Of a DNA stretch of 64,000 nt, positions 46,285-57,127 are shown piece by piece (within the stretch, counting starts at the first letter, position 1; every line of letters starts with the position of its first letter). This DNA comes from Rhynchonema sp. JSB1_4 (lineage: Eukaryota; Nematoda; Chromadorea; Monhysterida; Xyalidae): NCBI GenBank assembly GCA_030248065.1, contig JASAMV010000254.1, positions 1 through 64,000 of the forward strand, read 5' to 3'. Below the pieces are notes generated by a model. The model was not told where the DNA came from and ran no database searches. It was given only the letters and a program-made list of their open reading frames with translations. The position numbers and the translations under genes were made by a program.

Positions 46285-46875
46285 TTGTGGTTCCATGAAT
46301 CCGGACAACGTTTTCCCCTGGCTCGGGGACTGCATGAACTCTGTGGGCCGAGCACAGGGTGGAGTACACGCCCTGCTATATACGTTTACATGGCCGAACG
46401 AGGATCCTATGTTTCACGGTGCTGCAACAAACCAGAAAGAACGGGAACGCGCGTACAATCCGAACTCGTGGACCTCTGGAACAGGCTCCCAGAGGACGTC
46501 GTCTCCGCTGCCTCAATTGCGGCCTTTAAATCTAAACTAAACTCACGTGGTCGAGACGTAGTTTCTCGCCATATTTCAACAAAATTCTCAGCCGTCGTTG
46601 ACTGATCTCCTCAGTCACTGAGTTGCTGCTTTCAGGTAATCGTCAATTTCGTTATCGCCTGTTTTCATCTCGTGTCCGCCATTGATCACTGATTTTTCGT
46701 CTGTCGTTGCTGTGTTTTTGGTTGGTTTAGAATTTCTCTGGTACGTTCTATCGTTTGTTCATTCATGATTATCATTATGTTACGTACACTCATATGTTTA
46801 TTTTTCAGGTATTTTCCGGATCTCGTTGTAGGTCTTTGCGTGAGCTTGCAAATAAAATTTTAAAATTTGAAAGAA
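46285..46875 (+). pseudogene. 5'-truncated LINE: reverse-transcriptase tail and 3' UTR
   Basis: The frame to the stop near 46605 contains LVDLWNRLPEDVVSAASI, then AAFKSKLN, the usual C-terminal end of non-LTR retrotransposon polymerase proteins. Upstream coding is missing or frameshifted, so no active enzyme is encoded. The 3' UTR ends with GCTTGCAAATAAAATTTTAA and TTTGAAAGAAGG, a pattern repeated in the truncated copy at 47838-48012. Confidence 0.8.
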
Positions 46876-47560
46876 GGGGGCTCCGTGATTACCCAATAAT
46901 TCTGCTGGTCTCATCCCAATGGGGGACTTTGGTGCATTTGAGCTCATGATTGGGTATTCCCATGATTGGGAGATTAGGTTGTCCAATATGTAAATTCGGG
47001 TGAAAGGCGTTCACCCATACGAGCTCATGTGCCCACAATGGCGCTAAAGTATTTGACTTTGAGAAATTGTTGTGAACAGCGGGATCTGATACCGCCTGTC
47101 AAATACGCAGGCGGCATTCTTTGAGGTGTGCAGTTAATGAACCTTGAACTGCTGGAAAACGTGGCCAAAAAACGTGACTTTTGTTTTGTATCTGGGGACA
47201 ACGTTGAGGGTGAATCCCCCGTCGTGAGCCGGATTGAACTCATTGACCTGAATTGCAACAGCATACGACAGGCAGGTCTGATCACACAAAGAAGTGATAG
47301 TTTTGTTGCTTGAACATAGGGGGGCAGAACCAAGCACGAACCAATGTGTGCGATGTTTGAGTCTCAGAAATATTCTGCAATCTGCAGTGCAACACAAGTC
47401 CTTGGTTTGGTTCAGTCCCAGCACCTGACTTGGACTGTGCCGAACTGCAACGTACTTGCACTTTGGGCACCGCTCTGCAAATGGACTTGTTTTGCCCACA
47501 ACAATACAGCAAACTGAACATCAATGCATCACAAGGACATCTACTGTTTTGTTGGTCCAC
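46876..47560. other. Degenerate protein-like frames, unassigned
   Basis: Plus-strand 47128-47313 (MNLELLENVAKKRDFCFVSG) with a stop just upstream of it, and an overlapping minus-strand frame, both have protein-like composition. Neither is recognised nor clearly spliced. Possibly a decayed mobile-element gene. Confidence 0.3.
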
Positions 47561-47572
47561 TCACCGTGTCCC

Positions 47573-47710
47573 TTTGGCAAAGTGCACCAGCGCAGTGGCG
47601 TGATTCCGGCGCCGGCCCAGCTCGTGTGACAGTTCGGCGGTAAGACCGACCACGCCGCGTCGCCCGTTCTCTTGCTTTGAGTTTTGTGCAATCAGTTGGC
47701 CCGAGAACCC
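47573..47710 (-). CDS. Possible exon of an unrecognised gene
   Basis: Minus-strand frame with GFSGQLIAQNSKQENGRRG, then ELSHELGRRRNHATALVHF. It ends at a good donor (ACACG|GTGAGT at about 47572). The family is not recognised, and neighbouring exons could not be found because mobile DNA borders it on the upstream side. Confidence 0.35.
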
Positions 47711-47837
47711 GGGCGCCTTTTTGACCACGCTTAGGTTTAAGGCGTTTAATCCCTTCAAATTTTCCACCTCAAAAAGTGACTTTTTCCTGGATTTGGGTCT
47801 TCCCCCCTTCCCCCCAGGGAGGTACACTAACCGCCGC

Positions 47838-48012
47838 ACGGAAACGTTGAAAAAATTCAACGTAGGTTCACTTATTATTTACCAGGCTCGTATGTTTTAT
47901 GTTACGTACGACAACGACACTCATATGTTTATTTTTCAGGTGTTTTCCGGATCTCGTTAAAGGTCTTTGCGTGAGCTTGCAAATAAAATTTGAATTTGAA
48001 AAAAGGGGCAGT
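47838..48012 (+). mobile_element. LINE 3'-end insertion with 18-bp target duplication
   Basis: 175 bp matching the LINE 3' UTR at 46.76-46.87 kb (ATGTTTATTTTTCAGGTGTT, GGTCTTTGCGTGAGCTTGCA) and ending in TTTGAAAAAAGGGG. It is flanked by the 18-bp repeat AGGTACACTAACCGCCGC (47820-47837 and 48013-48030). The target is a truncated MITE of the 51052 family. Confidence 0.9.
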
Positions 48013-48595
48013 AGGTACACTAACCGCCGCCGCGCCGGACCAGGGAACTACACTGGTGCCAATCAATGCATTCTAAAATCGAATTTGAGTTTGGATGGAG
48101 GAGTGGGACTTGCATGGGACATTTCCCCCACCAAAAGCCCAAGGGACTCCCGCCGTGATGCAACCCGGCCCGGGCTGGCATCGGGTTGGTTTGATCTCAG
48201 AGCAGAAGTCGCAATCGGGCCGGGTTTGGCCGGCCCGGCCCGAGGTGGCCAAAACTCGGCCCGGCCCGGCCCAATTTCTTTGAGTCAGGTTTTTATTACC
48301 CGATTTTTGTCATAATTTTTTGCGATTTTTCTGAACCATAGGTCGCAATCGGGCCGGCCTCTTTTTTCATTCCCACTTTTTCTAGGAAGCAAGGAAAAAC
48401 AAATTTTTCCAGTTTGTTTCCAACGAACTCCTAAGTATTGCACCAGGCTTAAGCATTGCATAGGACAGTGGGCGCAGTTAGGTGCAGTGCTGTGGCTACT
48501 TTGGCAGGGCGGGTAGGGTACATAGGTGGAAAAAATCGGGGCGGGTAGGGGGGTAGTGTACCTGGGATTTGGGGGGAATCCGGTTTGGGAGGGAG

Positions 48596-48988
48596 CATAG
48601 TAGTGGCTGGGGGGGGGGGGGGGGTTGCCCCCCCCTCTCAGTACTTACCTACCACAAAACCCGAGGGGGGTTGGGGGGTTGAGTACTTACCTCTCACAAC
48701 TCCAAATCATACCTCTCACAAGCAATTTTATACCTTTTTAAGGCAAAAATCGGTGTTTTCCGACCTTATTTTCCCAAAAATCGCAAACCCACCCATAATA
48801 CCTATTTTTAGGCGATTTTCGGCGAAAATTTGGAAAAAGTACTATTTTTACCTCAAATTTTGGCCAAAATTGTATCACAAAAACGGTGTTTTTTCGCCAT
48901 TTTGGGTGACCAAAATCATACCTCTCACGCATCCGGTCCCAACCCCGCATCATACTTACCTCCCACACATGGGCCTGCCACCACACTG
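48596..48988. mobile_element. Nested MITE, level 1 (word CATACCTCTCAC)
   Basis: The ends are CATAGTAGTGGCTGG and CCTGCCACCACACTG. The duplication is GGAGGGAG / GGAAGGAG (7/8). Words AGTACTTACCT and CATACCTCTCAC match, in reverse, the 38006-38632 element. Confidence 0.85.
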
Positions 48989-49212
48989 GGAAGGAGGGGG
49001 GAAGATTTTTCGGGGCGGGTAGGGTGCAACCAGAGGTCGCAATCGGGCCGGCCGCGATTTTGGGCTTTTGGCGCGGGCCGGAGATTTGGAGGATCGGGCC
49101 GGGCCGGGCACGAAGCTTCTGAAGTGACTTATTTTACTGAAAAAGTAGGGTTTTTTTTGTCAAAAATACTAAAATTTCTGACGGATTCAACAAGTAAGTG
49201 ATCAGTATTGTC

Positions 49213-50713
49213 CAGTAGTGTGGGTACCCAGGCGTGCAATCAACCTACTGTACCACCAGAAAGGCCTGCAATCAACCTACCTACTGTACCGGGCGAGCTT
49301 GGGGGGGGGGGGGCAAAATTTTTTATGTCTAAATTTAGATGAAAATGACTCTAAAACCCTCATTTCGCGCGCAGCGCGCGATTTTTCGATTATTTGGAGT
49401 GAAAAATATGGATTTTATACAGTGGCGCATCTGGGAATGGGCAAATTGGGCAATGCCCAGGGTGTCTCAAAAGTGCCCATGGGCACAATTTTGCCAAAAG
49501 TGCCCATGGGCACAATTTAATTCCCTCAAAATGCCCATGGGCAAAGGCAGCGCAACAGCCATATGGACACCTTGGTCAGGTGCCCATGGTCAATCTGAGG
49601 TGGTGGTCAATTCAAAAAATTTGAGGTCGTCAATTAAAAAAATGGTGCCCATGGGCACTTTTGGCGAGTTTTCAGGTGGCGATGGGCACTTTTTTTTGAC
49701 ATGGTAGTGTGAGAAATGCGGTTTCCAAAGGTACAGAGAGCGAAAAAATCTAAAAAATTTTCGTGCTGCGCGCGTTTCTTCCCGTTTCCTTTTGTGTCAA
49801 TGTTGCCCATAACTGGTCTAAGTAAGCGTAGACTTGCTTCTCCACTACAATATATAGCAGTAAGTACTACAATCATGTTCATAACAACACGCTGATTGGC
49901 ATTGGTTGCAAAACAGGGGGGCTTCAAAGTTCATCTGCCGACGATCAAACTCACTTAGAGTCTAGTGAATTGTGCACAGTGTGTTTGTTGGCGAACTCCA
50001 GACCAAATGAGATGTGAAAGACAGTCGGTCATGATTTACAAATAAAAAACACCTGTTAAATACGTCCAAACAGCCAATTTAGCACAAAATTCCTCCGAAA
50101 TCTGAAAATTTTGCGCTTCGCGCGACGTTCAGTAACAGTTCTCTTCTTCATCCAGTCTAAGAGCGTTGGACCAAGTAAAGGGTACATTCAGGGGGCAGAA
50201 GGCCCGTGCTTCCCTTGGACAACTTCGCCCCAGACTGAATGGGCAGTGCCTGATATGTACAACTCCCCTATGTTTGGCATGGTACAGAAGGTATTCCCCC
50301 GATTTTTTACCCCGGTATAGTAGGTACATGTCCCCGATTTTGCCCCAAAAGTGTTACTTTTCGACCATGATGATCAAAATTAGTGGTGGTTTTTGCCTCA
50401 CAATACTCAAAATTCGCGCGCCAAAAATTGCGCGAAAAGAATAGAAATTGGTGAAAACGCACGAGGTAAAATTGACAAATTTTGGGTTTGCAACAAGCAC
50501 TAGGTAAAAATGCATTTTTCCAAAAGTGCCCATACTGACTCCAAAACCTGTGTGCGCCACTGATTTTATACCATTTTGAGCCAAAAATAGCAACCTACTG
50601 TACCAGCCGGGGGGCGGCGACCTACCTACTGTACCAGGATGGCGCGTCATCTACCTTACCTTACCTACCTACTGTACCTAGGGGGGGAACCCCACCCCCC
50701 AGCCACACGATTG
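49213..50713. mobile_element. Nested MITE, level 2 (word CAACCTACCTACTGTACC)
   Basis: The ends are CAGTAGTGTGG and CCACACGATTG. A perfect duplication GTATTGTC flanks it (49205-49212 and 50714-50721). Related to 45168-45576. It is split by 49420-50562. Confidence 0.9.
49420..50562. mobile_element. Nested element, level 3 (word GTGCCCATGGGCAC)
   Basis: The ends are CAGTGGCGCATCTGGG and GTGTGCGCCACTG, with a perfect duplication ATTTTATA (49412-49419 and 50563-50570). The self-complementary word GTGCCCATGGGCAC occurs repeatedly at 49460-49660. No transposase frame found in 1.14 kb. Confidence 0.9.
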
Positions 50714-51051
50714 GTATTGTCTATCTGGCGACTTTTTCATGGAAAACAATGAATTTTCAACCAAAAAAAATAGATTCAAAAATCGCAAAAATTATGACAA
50801 AAATTGGGTTAAAATCTGAGGCAAAATATCGGGCCGGGCCGGGCCGGAGATTTGGGGGTTCGGGCCGGGCCGGGCCGGAGATTTGGGGGTACGGGTCGGG
50901 CCGGGCCGGAGATTTGGGGGCTCGGGCCGGGCCGGCCAAGCCCGGCCCGATTGCGACCTCTGGGTACAACACAAGTTTTTTCGGGTGCCTGTTTTTATGC
51001 ACTGAAAAGTACATATGTCGCGCGCAGCGCGAGATTTTTTACACTTCTTAG

Positions 51052-51438
51052 CAGTGTAGTTCCTGGTCCGGCGGGGAAATTAGTGTACCTCCCTACTTTT
51101 TCGGAGGGGAAATTTGTGTACCTCCCTGGGGGGAAGGGGGGGGAAGACCCAAAATCAGGAAAAAGTCACTTTTTAAGGTAGAAAATTTGACCTATTTTTA
51201 CCCCTTTTTTGGAAAAAATTCTTCATAAAAGGGTATTTTGGCGACTTTTGAGAACATTGACCTGAAAATCACACATTTTAGGCCTAAAAATGCCCATTTT
51301 AGGCCTAAAAATTGCCATTTTAGGCAAAAATTGGGGAAATTAGTGTACCCGGAGGGGAAATTAGTGTACTAGTGTACCTTGGTCGGGGAAATTAGTGTAC
51401 CTTAGGGGGGTCCCCCCTCCCCCCCAGGAATTACACTG
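51052..51438. mobile_element. Nested MITE, level 1 (word AAATTAGTGTACC)
   Basis: The ends are CAGTGTAGTTCCTGG and CCAGGAATTACACTG, with a perfect duplication CTTCTTAG (51044-51051 and 51439-51446). GGGGAAATTAGTGTACC recurs about five times. Same family as 10549-10859. Confidence 0.93.
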
Positions 51439-51654
51439 CTTCTTAGTGTTTTCGGTCGAAATTTGGGCATTTTTGACCGAAAAATGGGTATTTTGGGGAT
51501 AGAAATCGGGGCGGGTAGGGTACCAGAGCGGGGCGGGTAGGGGGTAGGGTACCAGAGCGGGGCGGGGCGGGTAGGGGGGTAGCGTACCAAGCCGGGGCGG
51601 GTAGGGTACCATTGGGAGGGACCCCCACCCCTCAGCCACAGCACTGGTTAGGTG

Positions 51655-52050
51655 ACTGGCCTTGTCAGATCTATCCGCGGTTTGTTTTGTCAGGATTTCT
51701 TTGCACTGCTGGAACACGTTAATTGCCACGCAGATCATTAACCAACGACCAGGCCTGGGAAAGCGAATCGATAATTAAATTCAGATCAAGGAAAAGACTA
51801 CCGGCGCTAGTAAAATCAATCCGATCTCAATTAGTCAATTTGAAACATCATCAACTGCAGCAGGAAGCAATGCGCGACAATCACGGCAGGACTTTGACGA
51901 CGCTGCGTCGGAATTGATACGATTTTATACACATTCTCATTTTGACACTGAATCCTTGACATCAATAATTCACATTTTGTCACAATTTGCAACACATTCT
52001 CACTCATCATCATCCATCAACAATGTCACCTGTCATCAACTGCTGATGTG
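51655..52050. promoter_or_regulatory. FICD upstream region
   Basis: 396 bp between the mobile-element cluster and the FICD start. No other gene seen. An ATG immediately followed by TGA (52045-52050) precedes the FICD ATG and could act as a start-stop element if transcribed. Confidence 0.4.
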
Positions 52051-55000
52051 ATGACACGCGAGTCGGTGCTGTCGATTTGTTCGACCGTCACATTCTGTTC
52101 GCTGGCCATCGCCGTCTACTGGCTGTTGGCCGACAGCGAACAGTTACGGACGATGCTCGCCAAACGGGGCCATAATCAGAGCACTACGACTGCTGCTGGA
52201 AGCACCGGATTGGTGACACAGACTGCTCAACGCGTCATGCCTTATTATGGTAGGTGAATGCGGCTTGTTTTTTGTATTGATTGACTTGTGGGGTTTTGTT
52301 CTGAATTTTGGCAGCTGCAGAAATTGGCAGCTGCAAAATTGACGTTCTTATGCGTTGTGCTTGCAACATTTTTGCCTGTCATTGTATTCAATATCAGTAT
52401 CAAAAGCTACAAGAAGAAAATGTTTTGTGAAAAAAGGGCAAAAACTACATGGTTGATGGTTCCAAATCTTCAGATGGCACGTCAATCACCAATTTTGTCG
52501 ATCCGCTCGAAGGCCAGTTCTCGTATTTCAGTGATGAAACTGACGGCGAAGATGACGATATATATGGTTGGTTGTTTTAATCAGTTGAAAACTTAGTAAG
52601 TGTATTTTCGGTTGTGGTGGAGGTGGGCTGAACTCTGGTTTGATGCTGCACGTTTTTAACAGAACAGGTGTGGCTGGAGAACAGGATCAAGAGATATCCG
52701 ACATTCGTCATTCACCTGACTTTTTGGGTGCAACCGACATTGCTGGCATTTATTGTATTGAGTTGGTCCGTGTACACAATAAAACAAAAACTGACCTTGC
52801 GCGATCCCCAGTTGTAGTTCCTGTTGCTGAACAAACAGCGCCTCTTTTTCTTTCTCTCATCTTGTGTTTCTTTCAGACAATGTAATCTCTCAAACGGACG
52901 ATTCGATATCCGCCCATACCACCGAGCTCGCTGAGACAGGCACATCGCGCAAATTCGGATTTCAAACAAGTTTGTGTGATTTTGAGCTGCTTTACTCAGT
53001 TGTCTTCTGCAGTGATTTAGAATTGATTCCGCGGTTGTACGTGAACATGAATGACGCGGAACAGTTTCCGTCTCACCCAGGCATCACTATCTGGAATGGA
53101 AATTAGATAAGCTAGTTCAATCAGAAATCGGCATTTGCGATTTTTTCCCACATTTTCTCAATCCGGAAATTTTGGTTTTGTTGTAGAGTCAGACGACACG
53201 ACCGAAGTCTGGGCGACTCTTGAAGCGGCCGTGCATTACCGTGAGATTGGCAAACACAAGAAGGCCAGGCGACTACTGGAACACGCATTAGCACTGGCTC
53301 CTAGTCATCCGGGTTCGGTTTCCTTCCAATTGTCGTCAGATACATGTTGCGCTCAAAATATTGTTCAGATTGATTTCTTCCTCAATTCGGGTTATCGCCA
53401 GTGGGAACAATAACTCTAAAGGGTTTTGCTTGCAACATTTTGACCGCATCATATTCAAATCTGCCAGGAAAATATCAGTGCAGACATATCGAATTGGCCA
53501 GGTGCGAAATATGTTAAAATCGTAACACAGAATTTTCTGATAATTTCTGGTCGATTGCAGATGTGCTGACCGAGTACGGACTGTACAAAGAAAATGTGGA
53601 CGAAAATGTGATCGAAGCTGAAACGATGTACACACGAGCACTTGCAGTATCGCCATATCACAAAAATGCGTTGAGGTAAGAGTGAGAAACGGACCATGTT
53701 TGTCCATGAAATTCTTTTTATGTACAATCGCATCTTGTTTTGGACTGGGATAGGCCTCCGTAGTTTGTGTGTAATTTACGGAGTTGTGTTCTGCCTGACG
53801 TTTCGTTACTGTCACTTTCTCGTGAATGTTTTTCTCGTTACAGCACTTTCGCCTTGTGGTTTGCTGATGTTTCGTGATCAAGCAGATCATGAGTATTTTG
53901 CGAAAGAACGAAGCGTGTAATCCATGTGAAATTGAGAGCGAGAGCAAAATTAGTATCATCCGCACAGAAGGCAATCATTTCGTGCAAAACTCTTCCCAAA
54001 AAATGCAAAATGTTAACGCCCGACGTGGGGCTCGAACCCACGACCGTTGGATTAAGAGTCCAACGCTCTACCGACTGAGCTAGCCAGGCGACACTCACCG
54101 CCCGCGTTATGTCGTATACAAACCACAGTGTGCGCAAAAAACCTGCCTGCCTGTGTCTGTGCAAAACGTGTGTGTGTGTGTTGGGCTGCTGCTTTGTGTG
54201 TGCTGTGCAGCTGTTTGCGAGAAACACGTGTGTGTTGCGCCTGATTTTCAAGGATACTATTTCAACAGAGTTTCCTTCTCAAGTGTGTTGTTGTTTGTCG
54301 ATTGTTTTCAATTGAACAATGGAACAGTTGACTTTAGGAACTAACCGCTACGCATTTAGGTTCCTACACATATGATGTTTTGGACCCCAACTGATGTAAA
54401 AACATTGAAGCCTGCAGCCAGAATTTGGTCATATTTTTTGCATTTATGAGAGATTTTCGTTTGTGAAAGTTTTCTTGAAATCTAACGTGCTACCCAGTTT
54501 GCGGCCGTTCAACATACATACGTTCTCTTCGGTATAGAATCGACATTTATAACTACAGAAGCTTGACAAAATCGACTATATATTACCAAAAAATGGCACG
54601 CTCCTTTGCCATTCAGGAATCGCGAACGCACGGCGCCACTTGTCGAGGAGATCGACAACAAAATGCTGCTGGCCATTGACGAGAAACGACTGTATTTCCT
54701 GTCGATTCCACGACAAAACGCGGCGTTGCGACGAGCCATGAAGGACTCGTACTTCTCATTCGTCTATCACACGGTCGCACTTGAAGGCAACTCGATGAAT
54801 TTCGTGCAAACGCGGTTGGTTTTGATCAAGGTTGTTCGTTTACTCGTGTTGCTGTTGGTGTCGATGGTTAGGAACTACTAAAGCTCGCGGCCACCCCCCT
54901 GAAAGTACCATAATCCTTAACCTACCGTAACCAAACTTCAGTCACGTGAGCTGTGTGTTGCATGTTGTTATACCATGCTGTTACGCTGAGTTACCAATCC

Positions 55001-56644
55001 CACCTTTGGTCTGCGGACCACTTACCCAAACCCAACGGCCCTCTTCAGGGCCACCCAGTTCAACCATGAGTTGTTGTTAGGGGCAACAAATGCATGTTAC
55101 GCATGATACACACATGATGTCACATTCACTAACATGTCTCTTTTGTTCGTCATCGGATTTTAATGAGACTAACATTTTTGGATTCAGCGTGAAATTCTGA
55201 ACATGATAGACGTACTAATGTTTAATTTCGAGCAACTTTGAAAATTTGCCCCGATACCTACGATGGCAATCGGTCGTGGCCGATTCGGTTGACCAATTGG
55301 AGTGAAAATGCACAAGGGGGTGTGTGTGGGTCTGTAGGTCACGTGACGGAAGTTTGGTTACGGTAGGTTAAGGATTACGGTAGTTTCAAGGGAGTGGCCG
55401 CGAACTTTAGTAGTTCCGATGGTTATCTAAAACTTCACGATCTTTTAGTAAGCAAACTGCCCATAATTTGAAAGAATGCACCGTTATGCTATATACAGGT
55501 CTATTCTGGAAACCCGCCTTGCCGTGGCAGGCAAAAGTGTGCTTGAGCACAACGAGATACTCGGCATGGACGCAGCCCTTCGCTATCTGAATCGAACGCT
55601 CATAAATCGACTCGGCGGCATATCCATGGAGGTGCGTATGCGTATTCGAAACTATATATGCAGCTTTAGACTACTCTATTATTATAAAAATTGCTAACAT
55701 TTATAAAAAAACGAAATAAAACACTGCTATACACTCCTTTTGTTGATTTTTTTGTTGTGCTGTTTCATGTTGTCACCCTGATATTCAGGATATCCTCGCA
55801 ATCCACCGTCGAGTGCTGGGCTATGTCGACCCGATGCAGGCCGGCGCATTCCGCAACACACAGGTCTATGTGGGCAATTTTGTGCCCGTTCATCCGTTGG
55901 ATGTGCAGACGGTCAGTCACTTTTACAGTCTTGCCTCGTTATAGCGATACCCGGAGTTCAGTTCCGCTCCATAAGAGGGATGAGGGCTAGGGTATTGGCC
56001 GCTAACCACTGTTTATTGTGAGTAAAAATGCCGGTTACCGGTCCCCACCCATACATTATGATCCCTGATTTCTCAAGCTCACTCACTGCCTCTAATGTTC
56101 CAGGAAATGAAAGAGTTCATCTTGTGGCTCAACGATGACACGTCAATCCGTCTGCATCCAGTTGAGTTGGCGGCATTAGCGCACTATAAATTCGTCTACA
56201 TTCACCCGTTCATTGATGGTAATGGCAGAACGGCCAGACTGTTGATGAATCTCATTCTCATGCAGGTTACCATATGAATGGGTTACTGTAACTTGTGTTT
56301 TTCTCTCAGTTTTTTTTATTATTTTGTGACTTTCAGGCCGGTTTTCCTCCGGTGATTATTCGACTCGAAGATCGACTCGAGTACTATGAAACATTAACTC
56401 AAGCGAATAATGGCGATCTCAGGTGACTATTTTTTCTTTTCTCTTGACTTTGTTTTGATAATTTATTTTCTTGGTTTCCAGGCCATTCATCCGTTTCATA
56501 GCGCGTGCCACCGACCGTACACTGCAACAGTACATTGACGCCGTGACTGTCCATAAAACTACGGCACCAGAACCGAAATCGGTGCAGAAAGCTGGTACTG
56601 GGGCTGGCGAAAGTTGTGACACGCGCACAGCTGATGAATTATAG
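52051..56644 (+). CDS. FICD: Protein adenylyltransferase FICD (HYPE)
   Basis: ER-lumenal Fic enzyme that AMPylates, and removes AMP from, the chaperone BiP. Eleven exons join in frame to 496 codons: 52051-52249, 52474-52566, 52877-52969, 53187-53312, 53561-53675, 54617-54814, 55499-55631, 55789-55911, 56104-56265, 56337-56422 and 56482-56644. The N-terminal membrane anchor is LAIAVYWLL. Two TPR motifs follow ([20 protein letters not shown] and the region with [19 protein letters not shown]). The autoinhibitory helix is [10 protein letters not shown], with the (S/T)xxxEGN glutamate. The catalytic loop is [12 protein letters not shown]. The protein ends TADEL, which resembles an ER retrieval signal. 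Confidence 0.96.
54017..54089 (-). tRNA. tRNA-Lys (anticodon CTT)
   Basis: 73-nt cloverleaf on the minus strand: acceptor stem GCCTGGC paired with GTCGGGC (two G-U type pairs), D arm with TAGCTCAGTCGGTAGAGC, anticodon loop CTCTTAA with CTT, and T arm GTGGGTTCGAGCCCCAC. It lies in a FICD intron, antisense to FICD, with no intron of its own. Internal A and B boxes are standard. Confidence 0.95.
54871..55417. mobile_element. 547-bp TIR element in FICD intron
   Basis: The ends GGAACTACTAAAG and CTTTAGTAGTTCC belong to inverted repeats of about 75 bp that include ATCCTTAACCTACCGTAACC. A perfect 8-bp duplication GATGGTTA flanks it (54863-54870 and 55418-55425). hAT-like or Mutator-like; no coding capacity. 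Confidence 0.9.
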
Positions 56645-57127
56645 CTGTGGACTGAGCCGTATGGTCGCAAAGCTCAACTCTATGAACCCTGAAATTGGCA
56701 GATATATGACAGAAACCGTGTTGGTGTTTGAGTTGAGCTTTGTGAATATGGCTCGCTGTATCTGATGGTTGTTTTGTTGCTCAAGCTGTGATATGGTTGA
56801 AATGAATTTGAACTTCTGTTATTTATTTGATGCTGTGCGATCAGACCACTTTCTCACATTTTTGAATTTGAACAACATTTTGTGCATCTTCCACAAAATC
56901 TCTTGTACAACGTTTGCTTATTTTGAACATTTTTGGGCCACGGACAGTTCTAAGTCATTCTTGAGTTTGGCGTTGTGATTGAACAGAAGATAAAAATATA
57001 TTGGGATGTTCTTGGTTGACTGAACTTGGTTGTTTCACGGTATTTTACCGCCGCTGGTGTACTTTGACATGGAAAGGTTTGTCCAGCTCGTTCCCTACCG
57101 GAAAAATCCAAAGTTTATTTTCAGGAT
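56645..57127. other. FICD-TIMM21 intergenic region
   Basis: Same-strand spacer with no gene or repeat structure seen; should hold the FICD 3' end and TIMM21 promoter. Confidence 0.4.

Larger units (their letters stand above)
49031..50962. mobile_element. Nested MITE, level 1 (CAGAGGTCGC / GGGCCGG family)
   Basis: The ends are CAGAGGTCGCAATCGGGCC and GGCCCGATTGCGACCTCTG. The duplication is GGTGCAAC / GGTACAAC (7/8). It is split by 49213-50713. Confidence 0.9.
48485..51646. mobile_element. Level-0 hAT-like element hosting five nested elements
   Basis: The ends are CAGTGCTGTGGCT and AGCCACAGCACTG, with a perfect duplication GTTAGGTG (48477-48484 and 51647-51654). Its own sequence, recognised by the word GGGGCGGGTAGGGTACC, survives only between the inner insertions (48485-48595, 48989-49030, 50963-51051, 51439-51646), totalling about 450 bp. 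Confidence 0.92.

Noticed and set aside
52051..56644. Fic-domain gene as a recent bacterial transfer
   Set aside because: It has eleven introns, TPR repeats, a membrane anchor and the animal FICD layout throughout.
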